A DNA stretch of 64,000 nucleotides from Comamonadaceae bacterium (lineage in GTDB: Bacteria > Pseudomonadota > Gammaproteobacteria > Burkholderiales > Burkholderiaceae_C). The notes beneath the pieces were generated by a model, which saw only the letters and a list, made by a program, of their open reading frames with translations, ran no database searches and had not been told where the DNA came from. Below are positions 53,167-62,984 of the stretch, piece after piece. Numbering within the stretch: the first letter of the stretch is position 1; each line of letters starts with the position of its first letter. Both the position numbers and the translations under genes were made by a program. The stretch is taken from positions 62,001 through 126,000 of the forward strand of contig JAACZV010000010.1 of the NCBI GenBank assembly GCA_009996515.1. Reading direction: 5' to 3'.

Positions 53167-55650
53167 TTACTGCGGCAGCGTGACCAGCCGCTTGTCGAAC
53201 TGGATGGCCTTGCCGCCGGACACGCTGACGACCACCTGCGTGCCCACGCGCTGGACCTGCACCGGCACGTTGCGGCAGCCGTCGCGCAGCACGGTGAGGT
53301 GTGCGAACTCCGTGCTGCGCGCCAGCGCCGTGAAGCGGCCATGGGCTTGCGCCGGCTGCGCGGTCTCGGGTGCGACGTCCCAGGCCATGGTCTGGGCGAA
53401 GGAGGTTGCGGGGCCGTAGCGGTCCAGGCACACCGAGGCCGCGCCGTTGACGGCGCGCACATTGGCGGCGTCGGCCACAAAGGCATTGGGCGAGTGGAAG
53501 TTCAGCTCCCACTGGCGTGCCGTGGCGCTGCTGGCCCAGTCGTAGACCAGCGTGACGCCGTTGGCCTTGTCCATGACGACGCTGCGCACGGCGTTGGTCA
53601 GCGCGGCCGTCGAGACGCCGCGGTTCGGATCCACGCCACGATAGGCCGGCGTGGCATCGCCCGTCACGGCCGACAGCAGGCCCTGCGAGGTGGCGCGGAT
53701 CAGCGCGCCGGTCGTGTCCATGCTGTGGAAGGCATTGGTGGGCCTGCCGTTGGCGATGGACAGGTCCTCGCTCTGGCCGAAGCCGCCGTCGAAGGTCAGG
53801 GCGTTCTGGTAGCGCGTGGAGCGGATGCTCTTGTGGTGCGGGCTGTTGTAGTAGGGGTAGTAGCCGGCGTTGATCAGCAGCGGCTGCCCCTGCGACACGT
53901 AGACCAGGGAGTTCTGGTCGGCGTGCGAATGGTTGAAGGCGCCGAAGCGGCTGGAGCGGAAGAACACCGAGGTGCGGTCGCCGCGCCTGATGTCCAGGTG
54001 CATGGCGGCCAGGCCGGCGTCGGTCGAGAACCAGTCATGGCTGGCCGGTGCGACGCCCCGGGGCAGCGGGCTGCTGTCCACGCCCAGCAGCAGCAGTTGC
54101 AGGATGTTCGCGTCGTTGGGCGCCGTGACGTTGGCGGCCTTGGCCTGCCAGTACCAGACGTCGCTCGGGTCGCGCGTCATCTGGGCATGCATGCGGTAGA
54201 AGGCCGCGCTGTAGCCGTCGTACAGGTTCTTGGTCTCCATCTCGTCGCCATAGGCGCTGGGCTGCTGCCAGCCGGGCGGCGTGAAGGCGATGAGCTGTTC
54301 GCCGGCGCGGGCGTAGGCGGGCAGCTTGTACAGGTCCACGCCGGAGATGATGCGCACCGCGGCGGCATAGGGCACGGTGCCGGTGAGGTTGTACCAGCCG
54401 TAGGCGATGCCGTTGCCGAAGCTGCCGTCCGCACCCCAGACGTCGTTGAAGAAGAAGCCCAGCTCCCAGTAGCGGGCCAGCAGCGCCTGGGCCTCGGGGA
54501 ACTCCGGTGCGCCGACGGCCAGCATCAGCGCCTGGGTGATGAAGCGCAGATTGGTCTGGCTGTGGGAGTCGTAGGGCTCGCGGTCCAGCAGCGTCAGCGA
54601 GGCCGACGCCTGCAGCACGCGGGCGCGCAGCGAGCCGATGATCCGGCTGCGCTCGGCGGGCGTGAAGTCGTTCCAGAACAGGTCCAGCCCTTCGGCCAGC
54701 GCGAGGTAGATCTCGCGGTTGGACTGATCGGACTTGGCCTCGCTGCTCAACCCGGTGGGTGACCAGGCGGCCAGCGACAGCGTGCGTGCCCGGGCCTGCG
54801 CCAGCATCGCCGCGTTGTTGTCCAGGCGGCCGATGATGGCCAGGTATTCGATGTTGAAGCGCTCGCCGCGCGCCGTCTGCACCAGGTTCTGCGTGGCCTG
54901 CACCTGGGCCAGGTTGGCGCTGCCCACGACGGTGCCGGCGGCGTCCGGCGGGGCGGGCAGGGCTTGCGTGACGTACCAGGCGGCGCGGTTGCGCAACACC
55001 TTGAGCACCGGCAGGTTCTCGGCCGTCTGGGACGCCGCGCGCACCGCGGCGAAGCTGCTGTTGGCCGCCAGCAGCCGCGGGTGGGCGCGGCCGGCCACTT
55101 GCGCGGCCAGGTTGGCGCCGTCGGGCAGCTCGCTCAACTTGAGCGCTGTCGTCTCGGCAGTGGCCAGGGGGCGCGCCGCAGCGGCCGCTTCTATCGTGAA
55201 ACGGCGCCAGCTGCTCGCCACCGTGGCACCGCCGGTGTTCAGATAACTCACCATCCACTCGTAGTCACCCGCCGCCAGCGGCTGCGTGATGCGCAGGCGC
55301 GGCTCGGCGACGCCGCCGCGGCCCAGCACCATGCCGCCGCCGGCACGGCGCACGCTGACGCTGTAGCTGGTGCCGGCGAGGCGGTCCCGGGCTTCGCCCC
55401 AGGACAGCAGCGGTGTCACGGGGACGGTGCTGCAGTCGGCCGGTGCGATGAGCCGCTGGTACGCCGGCATGCGCTGCAGCCAGTCGGACGCCAGGGCGGC
55501 GCAGCTGGCGGGGCCGGCCGAGGGCGGCTCCAGCCGCAGCTGCGCGTCGATGTCGGGCGTGGCTTGCCGCCTGGGCTGCTGGCAAGCCGCCAGCAGCAGC
55601 GCGACGGCCAGCGCGGCGCAGGACAGGGTGATTGGGCGAACGACCGACAT
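53167..55650 (-). CDS. DUF4962/heparinase II/III-like lipoprotein
   Basis: 827-residue exported enzyme. Signal with lipobox LLLAAC followed by QQ, so a lipoprotein. Residues about 75-150 form a small Ig-like DUF4962 part (PVTPLLSWGEARDRLAG to GDYEWMVSY). Then an alpha-toroid (about 200-510) with EIYLALAEGLDLFWNDFTPAE, seen here as LALAEGLDLFWND, and WGADGSFGNGIAYGWYNLTG, seen as WGADGSFGNGIAYGW. A heparinase-like beta-sandwich follows from about 560 (FGAFNHSHADQNSLVY, INAGYYPYYNS). Probably a polysaccharide lyase acting in the periplasm or outer membrane on the EPS of the neighbouring operon. It is convergent with that operon and so separately controlled. ATG at 55650 has GGAG nearby. Confidence 0.86.
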   Translation of the reverse strand: MSVVRPITLSCAALAVALLLAACQQPRRQATPDIDAQLRLEPPSAGPASCAALASDWLQRMPAYQRLIAPADCSTVPVTPLLSWGEARDRLAGTSYSVSVRRAGGGMVLGRGGVAEPRLRITQPLAAGDYEWMVSYLNTGGATVASSWRRFTIEAAAAARPLATAETTALKLSELPDGANLAAQVAGRAHPRLLAANSSFAAVRAASQTAENLPVLKVLRNRAAWYVTQALPAPPDAAGTVVGSANLAQVQATQNLVQTARGERFNIEYLAIIGRLDNNAAMLAQARARTLSLAAWSPTGLSSEAKSDQSNREIYLALAEGLDLFWNDFTPAERSRIIGSLRARVLQASASLTLLDREPYDSHSQTNLRFITQALMLAVGAPEFPEAQALLARYWELGFFFNDVWGADGSFGNGIAYGWYNLTGTVPYAAAVRIISGVDLYKLPAYARAGEQLIAFTPPGWQQPSAYGDEMETKNLYDGYSAAFYRMHAQMTRDPSDVWYWQAKAANVTAPNDANILQLLLLGVDSSPLPRGVAPASHDWFSTDAGLAAMHLDIRRGDRTSVFFRSSRFGAFNHSHADQNSLVYVSQGQPLLINAGYYPYYNSPHHKSIRSTRYQNALTFDGGFGQSEDLSIANGRPTNAFHSMDTTGALIRATSQGLLSAVTGDATPAYRGVDPNRGVSTAALTNAVRSVVMDKANGVTLVYDWASSATARQWELNFHSPNAFVADAANVRAVNGAASVCLDRYGPATSFAQTMAWDVAPETAQPAQAHGRFTALARSTEFAHLTVLRDGCRNVPVQVQRVGTQVVVSVSGGKAIQFDKRLVTLPQ

Positions 55651-55835
55651 CTCTTGACTCCATGGCGATCCGCGCGCTGCGGCGGGCGCGGATCGAGGCC
55701 GCCATTCTTGTTCAACTCCGCCGGACTGGAGCGGCAGGCAAGCGCGGCCGGTGGTAAACGGGTGATCGAATCCACGCCAGCGGCCCGATGGTGACGGGCG
55801 GCTTCGTCATGAGGGCGCCGCGCCGGCCCCCGCCG

Positions 55836-56942
55836 TCAGGCGCCGAGCTGCTGCGCCAGCACGGCCACGATGCGCTCGGCCGACCTGCCGTCCCACAGCG
55901 CCGGGCGGCGGCCCTTCTTGCCGTTGCCGGCGATGGCCTGCAGTGCATGGTGGATGACGTGGGCGGGGTCGGTGCCGGCCAGCACGTTGCTGCCCTCGTC
56001 CACGGTGATGGGGCGCTCGGTGTTCTCGCGGATGGTGACGCAGGGCACGCCCAGCGCGGTGGTCTCCTCCTGCAGGCCACCGCTGTCGGTCAGCACGACG
56101 ACGGCGTCCTTCCACAGGTGCAGGAAGCTCATATAGGCCTGCGGCCCCATCAGCGTGACGTTGGGCCCCAGGTCGATACCGAACTTCTCGATGTTGGCGC
56201 GGGTGCGCGGATGCACCGGGAAGACCAGCGGCAGTTCCTCCCCGACGCGGCGCAGCACGGTGGCCACCTTCTCCAGCGCCTCGGCGCTGTCGACATTGCT
56301 GGGGCGGTGCAGCGTGACGACCGCGTAACGGGCATGCCGGCGCTTGAAGGCGTCGCTCTCCAGGCCCGAGCTGTCCTGTGTCGCGAGCTTGTCGGCCTGG
56401 TAGAGCACGTTGTCCACCATCACATGGCCCACGTCCCAGACCTTGCTCATGTCCTTGCCCTCGCGCTGCAGATGGGCGTAGCCGCTGGGCTCGGTGACGA
56501 AGAACCAGTCGGTGATGGCGTCGGTCACGAGGCGGTTGATCTCCTCGGGCATGGCCATGTCGCCGCTGCGCAGGCCGGCTTCCACGTGCACGACGGGCAC
56601 GCCGGCCTTCTTCGCGACGATGGAGCAGGCCAGCGTGGAGTTGACGTCGCCGACGACCAGGCAGGCCTGCGGCTTCGCGGCGGCGATCAGCTGCTCATAG
56701 GCCTGCATGATCTTGCCGGTCTGCTCCGCATGGCTGCCGCCGCCGCAGCCCAGCCGCACGTCCGGCGCGGGAATGCCCAGTTCCTCGAAGAAGACGTCGT
56801 TCATGTCCCGGTCGTAGTGCTGGCCGGTATGCACGATCTGCCAGTCCAGGCGGCCATCGCTGCGCAGCGCGCGCACGATGGGTGCGATCTTCATGAAGTT
56901 GGGACGGGCGCCGGCGATCAGATGGATGCAGGGTTTGGGCAT
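55836..56942 (-). CDS. wecB: UDP-N-acetylglucosamine 2-epimerase (non-hydrolysing)
   Basis: Interconverts UDP-GlcNAc and UDP-ManNAc in the cytoplasm. 368 residues from the ATG at 56942. Typical motifs: GARPNFMKIAPIVRAL, VHTGQHYDRDMNDVFF, VVGDVNSTLACSIVA, VHVEAGLRSGDMAMPEEINR, TLHRPSNVD, DSGGLQEE and RENTERPITVDEGSN. All catalytic acidic and His positions look intact. No wecC (UDP-ManNAc dehydrogenase) is adjacent, so the product may be used as ManNAc by the WecG-like transferase. It has its own leader, divergent from the epimerase gene at 57087. Confidence 0.97.
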   Translation of the reverse strand: MPKPCIHLIAGARPNFMKIAPIVRALRSDGRLDWQIVHTGQHYDRDMNDVFFEELGIPAPDVRLGCGGGSHAEQTGKIMQAYEQLIAAAKPQACLVVGDVNSTLACSIVAKKAGVPVVHVEAGLRSGDMAMPEEINRLVTDAITDWFFVTEPSGYAHLQREGKDMSKVWDVGHVMVDNVLYQADKLATQDSSGLESDAFKRRHARYAVVTLHRPSNVDSAEALEKVATVLRRVGEELPLVFPVHPRTRANIEKFGIDLGPNVTLMGPQAYMSFLHLWKDAVVVLTDSGGLQEETTALGVPCVTIRENTERPITVDEGSNVLAGTDPAHVIHHALQAIAGNGKKGRRPALWDGRSAERIVAVLAQQLGA

Positions 56943-57086
56943 GAGCAGGGACCGACTCGGAGGTGCGCGGGATTCTAGGACCGGGGGTCGCGGCGTCCCC
57001 GCCCCGCCGGGCCGGGGCGGGTTGGAAGCTGAGCCAAAATACCGGCCGCCACAGCCTTGTCTCTCTTATCTCCCCGGGTGGATCGC

Positions 57087-58094
57087 GTGAAAATTCTTGT
57101 TACCGGCGCCGCCGGCTTCATCGGCATGCATGTCAGTCAGATCCTGCTGGCGCGCGGCGACCAGGTGGTGGGTCTGGACAACCTGAACGACTACTACAGC
57201 GTCCAGCTCAAGCACGACCGCCTGGCACGCCTGACGGACAAGCCCGGCTTCAGCTTCGTGAAGATGGACGTGGCCGACCGCGAGGGCATGGCCAGGCTGT
57301 TCGCCGAACAGCGCTTCGACCGCGTCGTGCACCTGGCCGCCCAGGCCGGCGTGCGTTATTCCATCGAGAACCCGCACGCCTACATCGACAGCAACATCGT
57401 CGGCTTCACCAACATCCTGGAGGGCTGCCGCCACCACGGCGTGCAGCACCTGGCCTATGCGTCCAGTTCCAGCGTCTACGGCGGCAACACGCTGATGCCG
57501 TTCTCCGAGCATCACAGCGTCGACCACCCCATCAGCCTCTACGCCGCGACCAAGAAGGCCAACGAGCTGATGGCCCACACCTATTCGCACCTGTTCGGCC
57601 TGCCGACCACGGGCCTGCGCTTCTTCACGGTCTACGGCCCCTGGGGCCGGCCGGACATGGCGCTGTTCCTGTTCACCAAGGCCATCATCGAAGGGCGACC
57701 CATCAACGTGTTCAACCACGGCAAGATGATCCGCGACTTCACCTACATCGACGACATCGCCGAGGGTGTCGTGCGCGTGCTGGACCGCACCGCCACGGCC
57801 GACCCCGCCTACGACCCGGCCCGGGCCGACCCCGCCCGCTCGAGCGCGCCCTACCGGGTCTTCAACATCGGCAACCACGACCCCATCGAGCTGATGAGCT
57901 TCATCGAGGCCATCGAGCAGGCGGTGGGCCGCGAGGCGGTGAAGAACTTCATGCCCATGCAGGACGGCGACGTGCCGGCCACCCATGCCGACGTGGAGGA
58001 GCTGGCCGCCTGGACGGATTTCCGCCCCGCCATGCCGGTGCCCGAAGGCATCGGGCGCTTCGTGGCCTGGTACCGCGACTACTACAAGGTCTGA
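57087..58094 (+). CDS. NAD-dependent sugar epimerase, UDP-glucuronate 4-epimerase type
   Basis: 335 residues from the GTG at 57087 ([15 protein letters not shown]); a TTG at 57057 is in frame but adds an unlikely leader. SDR fold with GAAGFIG, then [10 protein letters not shown] and the Y152-x-x-x-K156 catalytic pair. [21 protein letters not shown] is characteristic of UDP-glucuronate 4-epimerases (WbnF/Cap1J/GAE), which make UDP-galacturonate. Ugd, 137 bp downstream, makes the substrate UDP-GlcA, which supports the call. A GDP-mannose or UDP-glucose epimerase function is less likely. Followed by a terminator. Confidence 0.9.
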   Translation: MKILVTGAAGFIGMHVSQILLARGDQVVGLDNLNDYYSVQLKHDRLARLTDKPGFSFVKMDVADREGMARLFAEQRFDRVVHLAAQAGVRYSIENPHAYIDSNIVGFTNILEGCRHHGVQHLAYASSSSVYGGNTLMPFSEHHSVDHPISLYAATKKANELMAHTYSHLFGLPTTGLRFFTVYGPWGRPDMALFLFTKAIIEGRPINVFNHGKMIRDFTYIDDIAEGVVRVLDRTATADPAYDPARADPARSSAPYRVFNIGNHDPIELMSFIEAIEQAVGREAVKNFMPMQDGDVPATHADVEELAAWTDFRPAMPVPEGIGRFVAWYRDYYKV

Positions 58095-58113
58095 ACGGCC
58101 CTGATCCCGCACC

Positions 58114-58136
58114 AGCCGCCCGGGGGCGGCTTTTTT
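58114..58136 (+). terminator. Intrinsic terminator after the sugar epimerase gene
   Basis: AGCCGCC (58114-58120) pairs with GGCGGCT (58125-58131) around a four-base loop, followed by six T. It separates the epimerase from ugd, which must have its own promoter in 58137-58231. Confidence 0.85.
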
Positions 58137-58231
58137 GCGTCGTTGCCGTGAAGCTGCCGGCGGTGCGGCCTCAATGCGGCTGTCATGTGCGGTCATTAAA
58201 AAGCCGTGATCGCACTTGAACGAGACACGGC

Positions 58232-59557
58232 ATGAAAGTCACCGCCATCGGCACCGGATACGTCGGCCTGGTCACCGGCGCCTGCCTGGCCGAGATGGGC
58301 AACCACGTCGTCTGCCTGGACGTGGATGCCGGGAAGATCCGCATGCTGAACGAGGGCGAGATCCCCATCCACGAGCCCGGCCTGGAGGCGGTGGTGCGCC
58401 GCAACGCCGCGGCCGGCCGGCTGCAGTTCACGACGGACGCGGACCAGGCCGTGCAGCACGGCACGCTGCTGTTCGTCGGCGTGGGCACGCCGCCCGACGA
58501 GGACGGCTCGGCGGACCTGAAATACGTCATCGCGGCGGCCCGCGCCATCGGCCGGCGCATGACGGACTACAAGGTCATCGTCGACAAGAGCACGGTGCCC
58601 GTGGGCACGGCCGATCGGGTGCGCGCGGCGATCCGGCAGGAGCTGGATGCGCGCGGCCGCGGCGACATGCCGTTCGCGGTGGTGTCCAACCCGGAATTCC
58701 TGAAGGAGGGCGCCGCGGTCGAGGACTTCATGAAGCCGGACCGCATCATCGTCGGCTCCGACGACGAGCAGGCCACGCTGCTGATGCGCGCCCTCTACGC
58801 GCCGTTCAACCGCACGCAGGACCGCATGCTGGTCATGGACCTGCGCAGCGCCGAGTTCACGAAATACGCCGCCAACGCGATGCTGGCCACCCGCATCAGT
58901 TTCATGAACGAGCTGGCCCTGCTGGCGGAGAAGGTGGGCGCGGACATCGAGCTGGTGCGCCGCGGCATCGGCTCCGACCCGCGCATCGGCTACCAGTTCC
59001 TGTACGCCGGCGCGGGCTATGGCGGCTCCTGCTTCCCCAAGGACGTCAAGGCGCTGGTGAAGACGGCCGCGGACCTGGGGCTGCCGCTGCAGCTGCTGAC
59101 GGCCGTGGAAGCCGCCAACGAGCGTCAGAAGCGCGTGCTGGTGGACAAGGTGGTGGCGCGCTTCGGCGAGGACTTGAGGGGGCGTCGCTTCGCCCTCTGG
59201 GGCCTGGCCTTCAAGCCCGACACCGACGACATGCGCGAGGCGCCGTCCCTGGTCGTGCTGGAGGAACTGACCCGGCGCGGCGCGACGGTGCTGGCCTACG
59301 ACCCCGTGGCCATGCCGGAGGCGGCGCGCGTGCTGGGGCCGCGCGACGACGTGCGGCTGGTCCGGCGCGCCGTGGACGCGCTGGAGGGGGCCGACGCGCT
59401 GCTGGTCGTGACGGAGTGGAAGGAGTTCCGCACGCCGGACTTCGATGCGATCAAGGCGGCCATGCCGCGGCCCCTCATCCTGGACGGCCGCAACCTCTAC
59501 GACCCCGAGCTGATGCGGGCGCTGGGCATCGCCTACAGCGGCATAGGCCGCGGCTGA
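58232..59557 (+). CDS. ugd: UDP-glucose 6-dehydrogenase
   Basis: Two-step NAD-dependent oxidation of UDP-glucose to UDP-glucuronate. 441 residues. N-terminal Rossmann motif [17 protein letters not shown], then [12 protein letters not shown] and [14 protein letters not shown]; the catalytic nucleophile is Cys267 in [33 protein letters not shown] lies in the C-terminal domain. It supplies UDP-GlcA for the neighbouring 4-epimerase and the EPS. It starts from the ATG at 58232 after a terminator, so it is a separate transcript, convergent with the rfb operon (15 bp apart). Confidence 0.97.
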   Translation: MKVTAIGTGYVGLVTGACLAEMGNHVVCLDVDAGKIRMLNEGEIPIHEPGLEAVVRRNAAAGRLQFTTDADQAVQHGTLLFVGVGTPPDEDGSADLKYVIAAARAIGRRMTDYKVIVDKSTVPVGTADRVRAAIRQELDARGRGDMPFAVVSNPEFLKEGAAVEDFMKPDRIIVGSDDEQATLLMRALYAPFNRTQDRMLVMDLRSAEFTKYAANAMLATRISFMNELALLAEKVGADIELVRRGIGSDPRIGYQFLYAGAGYGGSCFPKDVKALVKTAADLGLPLQLLTAVEAANERQKRVLVDKVVARFGEDLRGRRFALWGLAFKPDTDDMREAPSLVVLEELTRRGATVLAYDPVAMPEAARVLGPRDDVRLVRRAVDALEGADALLVVTEWKEFRTPDFDAIKAAMPRPLILDGRNLYDPELMRALGIAYSGIGRG

Positions 59558-59572
59558 GGGCCGCCTCCAGAC

Positions 59573-60124
59573 TCAGTCGAAGGTCCTGGCGTCGGCCAGC
59601 AGCGGCGCGGCCTCGTCCTTGGCGGACAGCTGCGGCGTGATGCCCTGCAGCGGCCAGGCGACGGCCACGGTCGGGTCGTCCCAGCGCACCGCGCCTTCGC
59701 ATTCGGGCGCATAGCGGCCGCTGGTCTTGTAGAGGAAGTCCGCCGTGTCGCTCAGCACCAGGAAGCCATGCGCGAAGCCGGGCGGTATCCACAGCTGGCG
59801 CTGGTTGTCGGCCGACAGCTCATAGCCCACCCAGCGGCCGAAGTTGGGGCTGGAGCGGCGCATGTCCACGGCGACGTCAAACACCGCGCCCGCGACGCAG
59901 CGCACCAGCTTGCCCTGGGCGTGCGGGGCCAGCTGGTAATGCAGGCCGCGCAGCACGCCGCGCGAGGAGCGGGAATGGTTGTCCTGCACGAAATGCACGT
60001 CCTGGCCCACGGCGGCGTTGAAGCGCGCCTCGTTCCAGCTCTCCATGAAGAAGCCGCGGGCGTCGCCGAAGACCTTGGGTTCTATCAGCAGGACTTCGGG
60101 CAGCGGGGTCGGGGTGGCGTGCAT
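59573..60124 (-). CDS. rfbC: dTDP-4-dehydrorhamnose 3,5-epimerase
   Basis: 183-residue cupin-fold epimerase, third step in dTDP-L-rhamnose synthesis. Motifs: EPKVFGDARGFFMESW, HFVQDNHSRSSRGVLRGLHYQ (shown in part as VQDNHSRSSRGVLRGLHYQ), with the catalytic His, KLVRCVAGAVFDVAVDMRR and GFAHGFLVLSDTADFLYKT. Last gene of the minus-strand manC-rfbB-rfbD-rfbA-rfbC operon; four bases separate it from rfbA. Confidence 0.97.
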   Translation of the reverse strand: MHATPTPLPEVLLIEPKVFGDARGFFMESWNEARFNAAVGQDVHFVQDNHSRSSRGVLRGLHYQLAPHAQGKLVRCVAGAVFDVAVDMRRSSPNFGRWVGYELSADNQRQLWIPPGFAHGFLVLSDTADFLYKTSGRYAPECEGAVRWDDPTVAVAWPLQGITPQLSAKDEAAPLLADARTFD

Positions 60125-60128
60125 GGCT

Positions 60129-61022
60129 TCAGAAGGCGCGCTCGGTCAGCAGCTTGAGCAGGTATTGGCCGTAGCCGTTCTTGGCCAGCGGATGGGCCAG
60201 CGCCTCCAGCTGGGCGGCGTCTATCCAGCCGGAGCGGAAGGCGATCTCTTCCGGGCAGGCGACCTTCAGGCCCTGGCGCTTCTCCAGCGTGGCGATGAAC
60301 TGGCCGGCCTCCATCAGGCTGTCATGGGTGCCGGTGTCCAGCCAGGCATAGCCGCGGCCCATGATCTCGACGTTGAGCTGGCCCTGGCGCAGGTATTGGG
60401 CGTTGACGTCGGTGATCTCCAGCTCGCCGCGGGCGCTGGGCTTGATGGACGCCGCGATATCACAGACCTGCTGGTCGTAGAAGTACAGGCCCGTGACGGC
60501 GTAGTTGCTCTTGGGGGCCCGGGGCTTCTCCTCGATGGACAGTGCGCGCCGGGCGGCGTCGAACTCGACGACGCCATAGCGCTCGGGGTCGGTCACGTGA
60601 TAGGCGAACACGCTGGCGCCGGTGTCATGCTGCGTCGCATGGTCCAGCAGGCCGGCGAAGTCGTGGCCGTAGAAGATGTTGTCGCCCAGCACCAGCGCGC
60701 TGGGGTGGCCGCCGACGAAGTCGCGGCCCAGGATGAAGGCCTGGGCCAGGCCGTCGGGGCTGGGCTGCACGCAGTAGCTGATGTTCAGCCCCCAGCGCGA
60801 GCCGTCGCCCAGCAAGGCCTCGAAGCGCGGCGTGTCCTGCGGCGTGCTGATCAGCAGGATGTCGCGTATGCCCGCCAGCATCAGCGTGCTCAGCGGGTAA
60901 TAGACCATGGGCTTGTCGTAGACCGGCAGCAGCTGCTTGCTGACGGCCAGCGTGGCCGGGTGCAGCCGCGTGCCCGAGCCGCCGGCCAGGATGATGCCCT
61001 TGCGGGGCTTGTTCGCGTTCAT
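60129..61022 (-). CDS. rfbA: Glucose-1-phosphate thymidylyltransferase
   Basis: Makes dTDP-glucose from dTTP and glucose 1-phosphate, the first step toward dTDP-L-rhamnose. 297 residues. Nucleotide motif [21 protein letters not shown], here [16 protein letters not shown], then [21 protein letters not shown], here [25 protein letters not shown] binds metal and [20 protein letters not shown] is the sugar-binding stretch. Full length. In the operon with rfbD (25 bp upstream) and rfbC. Confidence 0.98.
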   Translation of the reverse strand: MNANKPRKGIILAGGSGTRLHPATLAVSKQLLPVYDKPMVYYPLSTLMLAGIRDILLISTPQDTPRFEALLGDGSRWGLNISYCVQPSPDGLAQAFILGRDFVGGHPSALVLGDNIFYGHDFAGLLDHATQHDTGASVFAYHVTDPERYGVVEFDAARRALSIEEKPRAPKSNYAVTGLYFYDQQVCDIAASIKPSARGELEITDVNAQYLRQGQLNVEIMGRGYAWLDTGTHDSLMEAGQFIATLEKRQGLKVACPEEIAFRSGWIDAAQLEALAHPLAKNGYGQYLLKLLTERAF

Positions 61023-61047
61023 GCTCGCGTCTCCGGCAGGATTTCGT

Positions 61048-61929
61048 TCAAAGGATCTCGTTCAACATGCGCTCCACCCCCTGCTGCCAGGGCGGCAGGT
61101 GCAGGCCGAAGCGCTGCTGCAGCTTGTCCGTGGCCAGGCGCGAGTTCAGCGGGCGCCGGGCGGGCGTCGGGTAGTCGCTGGTCGGGATGGCGAGGATCTG
61201 CTCCGGCGCGACCCGGATGGCGACGCCGCGGGCGCGGGCGAACTCGATGACGAAGCGGGCGTAGTCGTGCCAGCTCGTCGCGCCGCCGGCCACCGCGTGA
61301 TAGGTGCCGACCAGGGCCGGGTTCACGCGCGTGGCGCGCAGCATGGGCACGGTCAAGTCGGCCAGCAGCTCGGCGCCGGTGGGCGCGCCGATCTGGTCGG
61401 CAATGACCTTGAGCTGGTCGCGTTCCTGGGCCAGGCGCAGCATGGTCTTGGCGAAGTTGCCGCCGCGGGCCGCGTAGACCCAGCTGGTGCGCAGGATGAG
61501 GTGCTGGCAGCCGCTGGCGCGGATGGCGTCCTCGCCCTCGGCCTTGGTGGCGCCATAGACGCTCAGCGGCGCGATGGCGGCCTCCTCGTCGCGGGCATGG
61601 CTGCCGCTGCCGTCGAAGACATAGTCCGTCGAGTAATGCACCAGCAGCGCACCCAGGCGCCTGGCCTCGATGGCCAGCAGGGCCGGCGTCTTCGCGTTGA
61701 TCTGGCGCGCCAGCTCGGGCTCGCTCTCGGCCTTGTCGACGGCCGTGTGCGCGGCGGCATTGACGATGACCTGCGGCGCGATGTCCCGCACCCTGGCCAG
61801 CAGCGCGTCGGGCTGCGTGAAATCGGCGCCGTCGTCGAAGTCCAGCGCGACGACCTCGCCGGCCACGGCCAGCGAGCGCTGCAGTTCCCAGCCGACCTGG
61901 CCGCCCTTGCCCAGCAGAAGAATCTTCAT
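61048..61929 (-). CDS. rfbD: dTDP-4-dehydrorhamnose reductase
   Basis: Last step of dTDP-L-rhamnose synthesis (NADPH-dependent reduction of the 4-keto sugar). 293 residues from the ATG at 61929. [13 protein letters not shown] is the dinucleotide motif; [33 protein letters not shown], and [12 protein letters not shown] with the catalytic Tyr and Lys. Frame is open upstream to 62010, but that part lies inside rfbB and loses similarity. ATGA overlap with rfbB. Confidence 0.97.
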   Translation of the reverse strand: MKILLLGKGGQVGWELQRSLAVAGEVVALDFDDGADFTQPDALLARVRDIAPQVIVNAAAHTAVDKAESEPELARQINAKTPALLAIEARRLGALLVHYSTDYVFDGSGSHARDEEAAIAPLSVYGATKAEGEDAIRASGCQHLILRTSWVYAARGGNFAKTMLRLAQERDQLKVIADQIGAPTGAELLADLTVPMLRATRVNPALVGTYHAVAGGATSWHDYARFVIEFARARGVAIRVAPEQILAIPTSDYPTPARRPLNSRLATDKLQQRFGLHLPPWQQGVERMLNEIL

Positions 61930-62984
61930 GCGCTGTACTGCCTGGCGACCCAGTCTTTGTAGGCGCCGCTCTGCACGCGGGCGACCCAGTCCGGGTGGTC
62001 GAGGTACCACTGCACGGTCTTGCGTATGCCGGTCTCGAAGGTCTCGGCCGGCCGCCAGCCCAGTTCGCGTTCGATCTTGCGGGCGTCGATGGCGTAGCGG
62101 CGGTCGTGGCCGGGGCGGTCCTTCACATGGGTGATGAGGCGGGCGTAAGGGCCGGCGGGGTCGGGGCGCAATTCGTCCAGCAGCGCGCAGACCGCCTTGA
62201 CGATGTCGATGTTGGCCTGCTCGTTCCAGCCGCCGATGTTGTAGGTCTCGCCCAGCCGGCCGCCGGCCAGCACGGCGCGGATGCCGCTGCAGTGGTCGGT
62301 CACGAACAGCCAGTCGCGCACTTGCCGGCCGTCGCCGTAGACGGGCAGCGGCTTGCCCGCCAGCGCGTTGACGATCATCAGCGGGATCAGCTTCTCGGGG
62401 AAGTGATAGGGGCCGTAGTTGTTGGAGCAGTTGGTCGTGACGACCGGCAGCCCATAGGTGTGGTGCCAGGCGCGCACCAGGTGGTCGCTGGCGGCCTTGC
62501 TGGCCGAGTAGGGGCTGTTGGGCTCGTAGGGGTGGGTCTCGGCAAACGGCGGGTCTTCGGGCTTCAGCGTGCCGTAGACCTCGTCGGTGGACACATGGTG
62601 GAAACGGAAGGCCTGCTTGGCCTCGCCCTCCAGCGCCCCCCAGTAGGCGCGCGCCGCCTCCAGCAGCGTGAACGTGCCCTCGATATTGGTCTTCACGAAG
62701 GCGGCGGGGCCATGGATGGAGCGGTCCACATGGCTCTCGGCCGCGAAATGGACGATGGCGCGCGGCCGGTGCGTGGCCAGCAGCCGGTCCAGCAGCGCGC
62801 GGTCGCAGATGTCGCCCTTGACGAACACATGGCGGGCGTCGCCGTCCAGCGCCGCCAGGTTCTCCAGATTGCCGGCATAGGTCAGCGCATCGAGGTTGAC
62901 GAGGGTCTCGTCGCTCTGGCCCAGCCAGTCGAGCACGAAGTTGCTGCCGATGAAGCCGGCGCCGCCGGTCACAAGAATGGTCAT
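61926..62984 (-). CDS. rfbB: dTDP-glucose 4,6-dehydratase
   Basis: Second step of the dTDP-L-rhamnose route: NAD-dependent dehydration of dTDP-glucose to the 4-keto-6-deoxy sugar. 352 residues. [17 protein letters not shown] is the cofactor motif; [19 protein letters not shown]159-S-A-S-K163 ([12 protein letters not shown]) and [18 protein letters not shown], in part [15 protein letters not shown], are hallmarks. It overlaps manC upstream and rfbD downstream by four bases each. Confidence 0.98.
   Translation of the reverse strand: MTILVTGGAGFIGSNFVLDWLGQSDETLVNLDALTYAGNLENLAALDGDARHVFVKGDICDRALLDRLLATHRPRAIVHFAAESHVDRSIHGPAAFVKTNIEGTFTLLEAARAYWGALEGEAKQAFRFHHVSTDEVYGTLKPEDPPFAETHPYEPNSPYSASKAASDHLVRAWHHTYGLPVVTTNCSNNYGPYHFPEKLIPLMIVNALAGKPLPVYGDGRQVRDWLFVTDHCSGIRAVLAGGRLGETYNIGGWNEQANIDIVKAVCALLDELRPDPAGPYARLITHVKDRPGHDRRYAIDARKIERELGWRPAETFETGIRKTVQWYLDHPDWVARVQSGAYKDWVARQYSA

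Noticed and set aside
53146-53185. Bidirectional terminator between the EPS operon and the convergent lipoprotein gene
   Set aside because: A CGCTGCC/GGCAGCG stem exists but lies mostly inside the lipoprotein's last codons and has no T-run on either strand.
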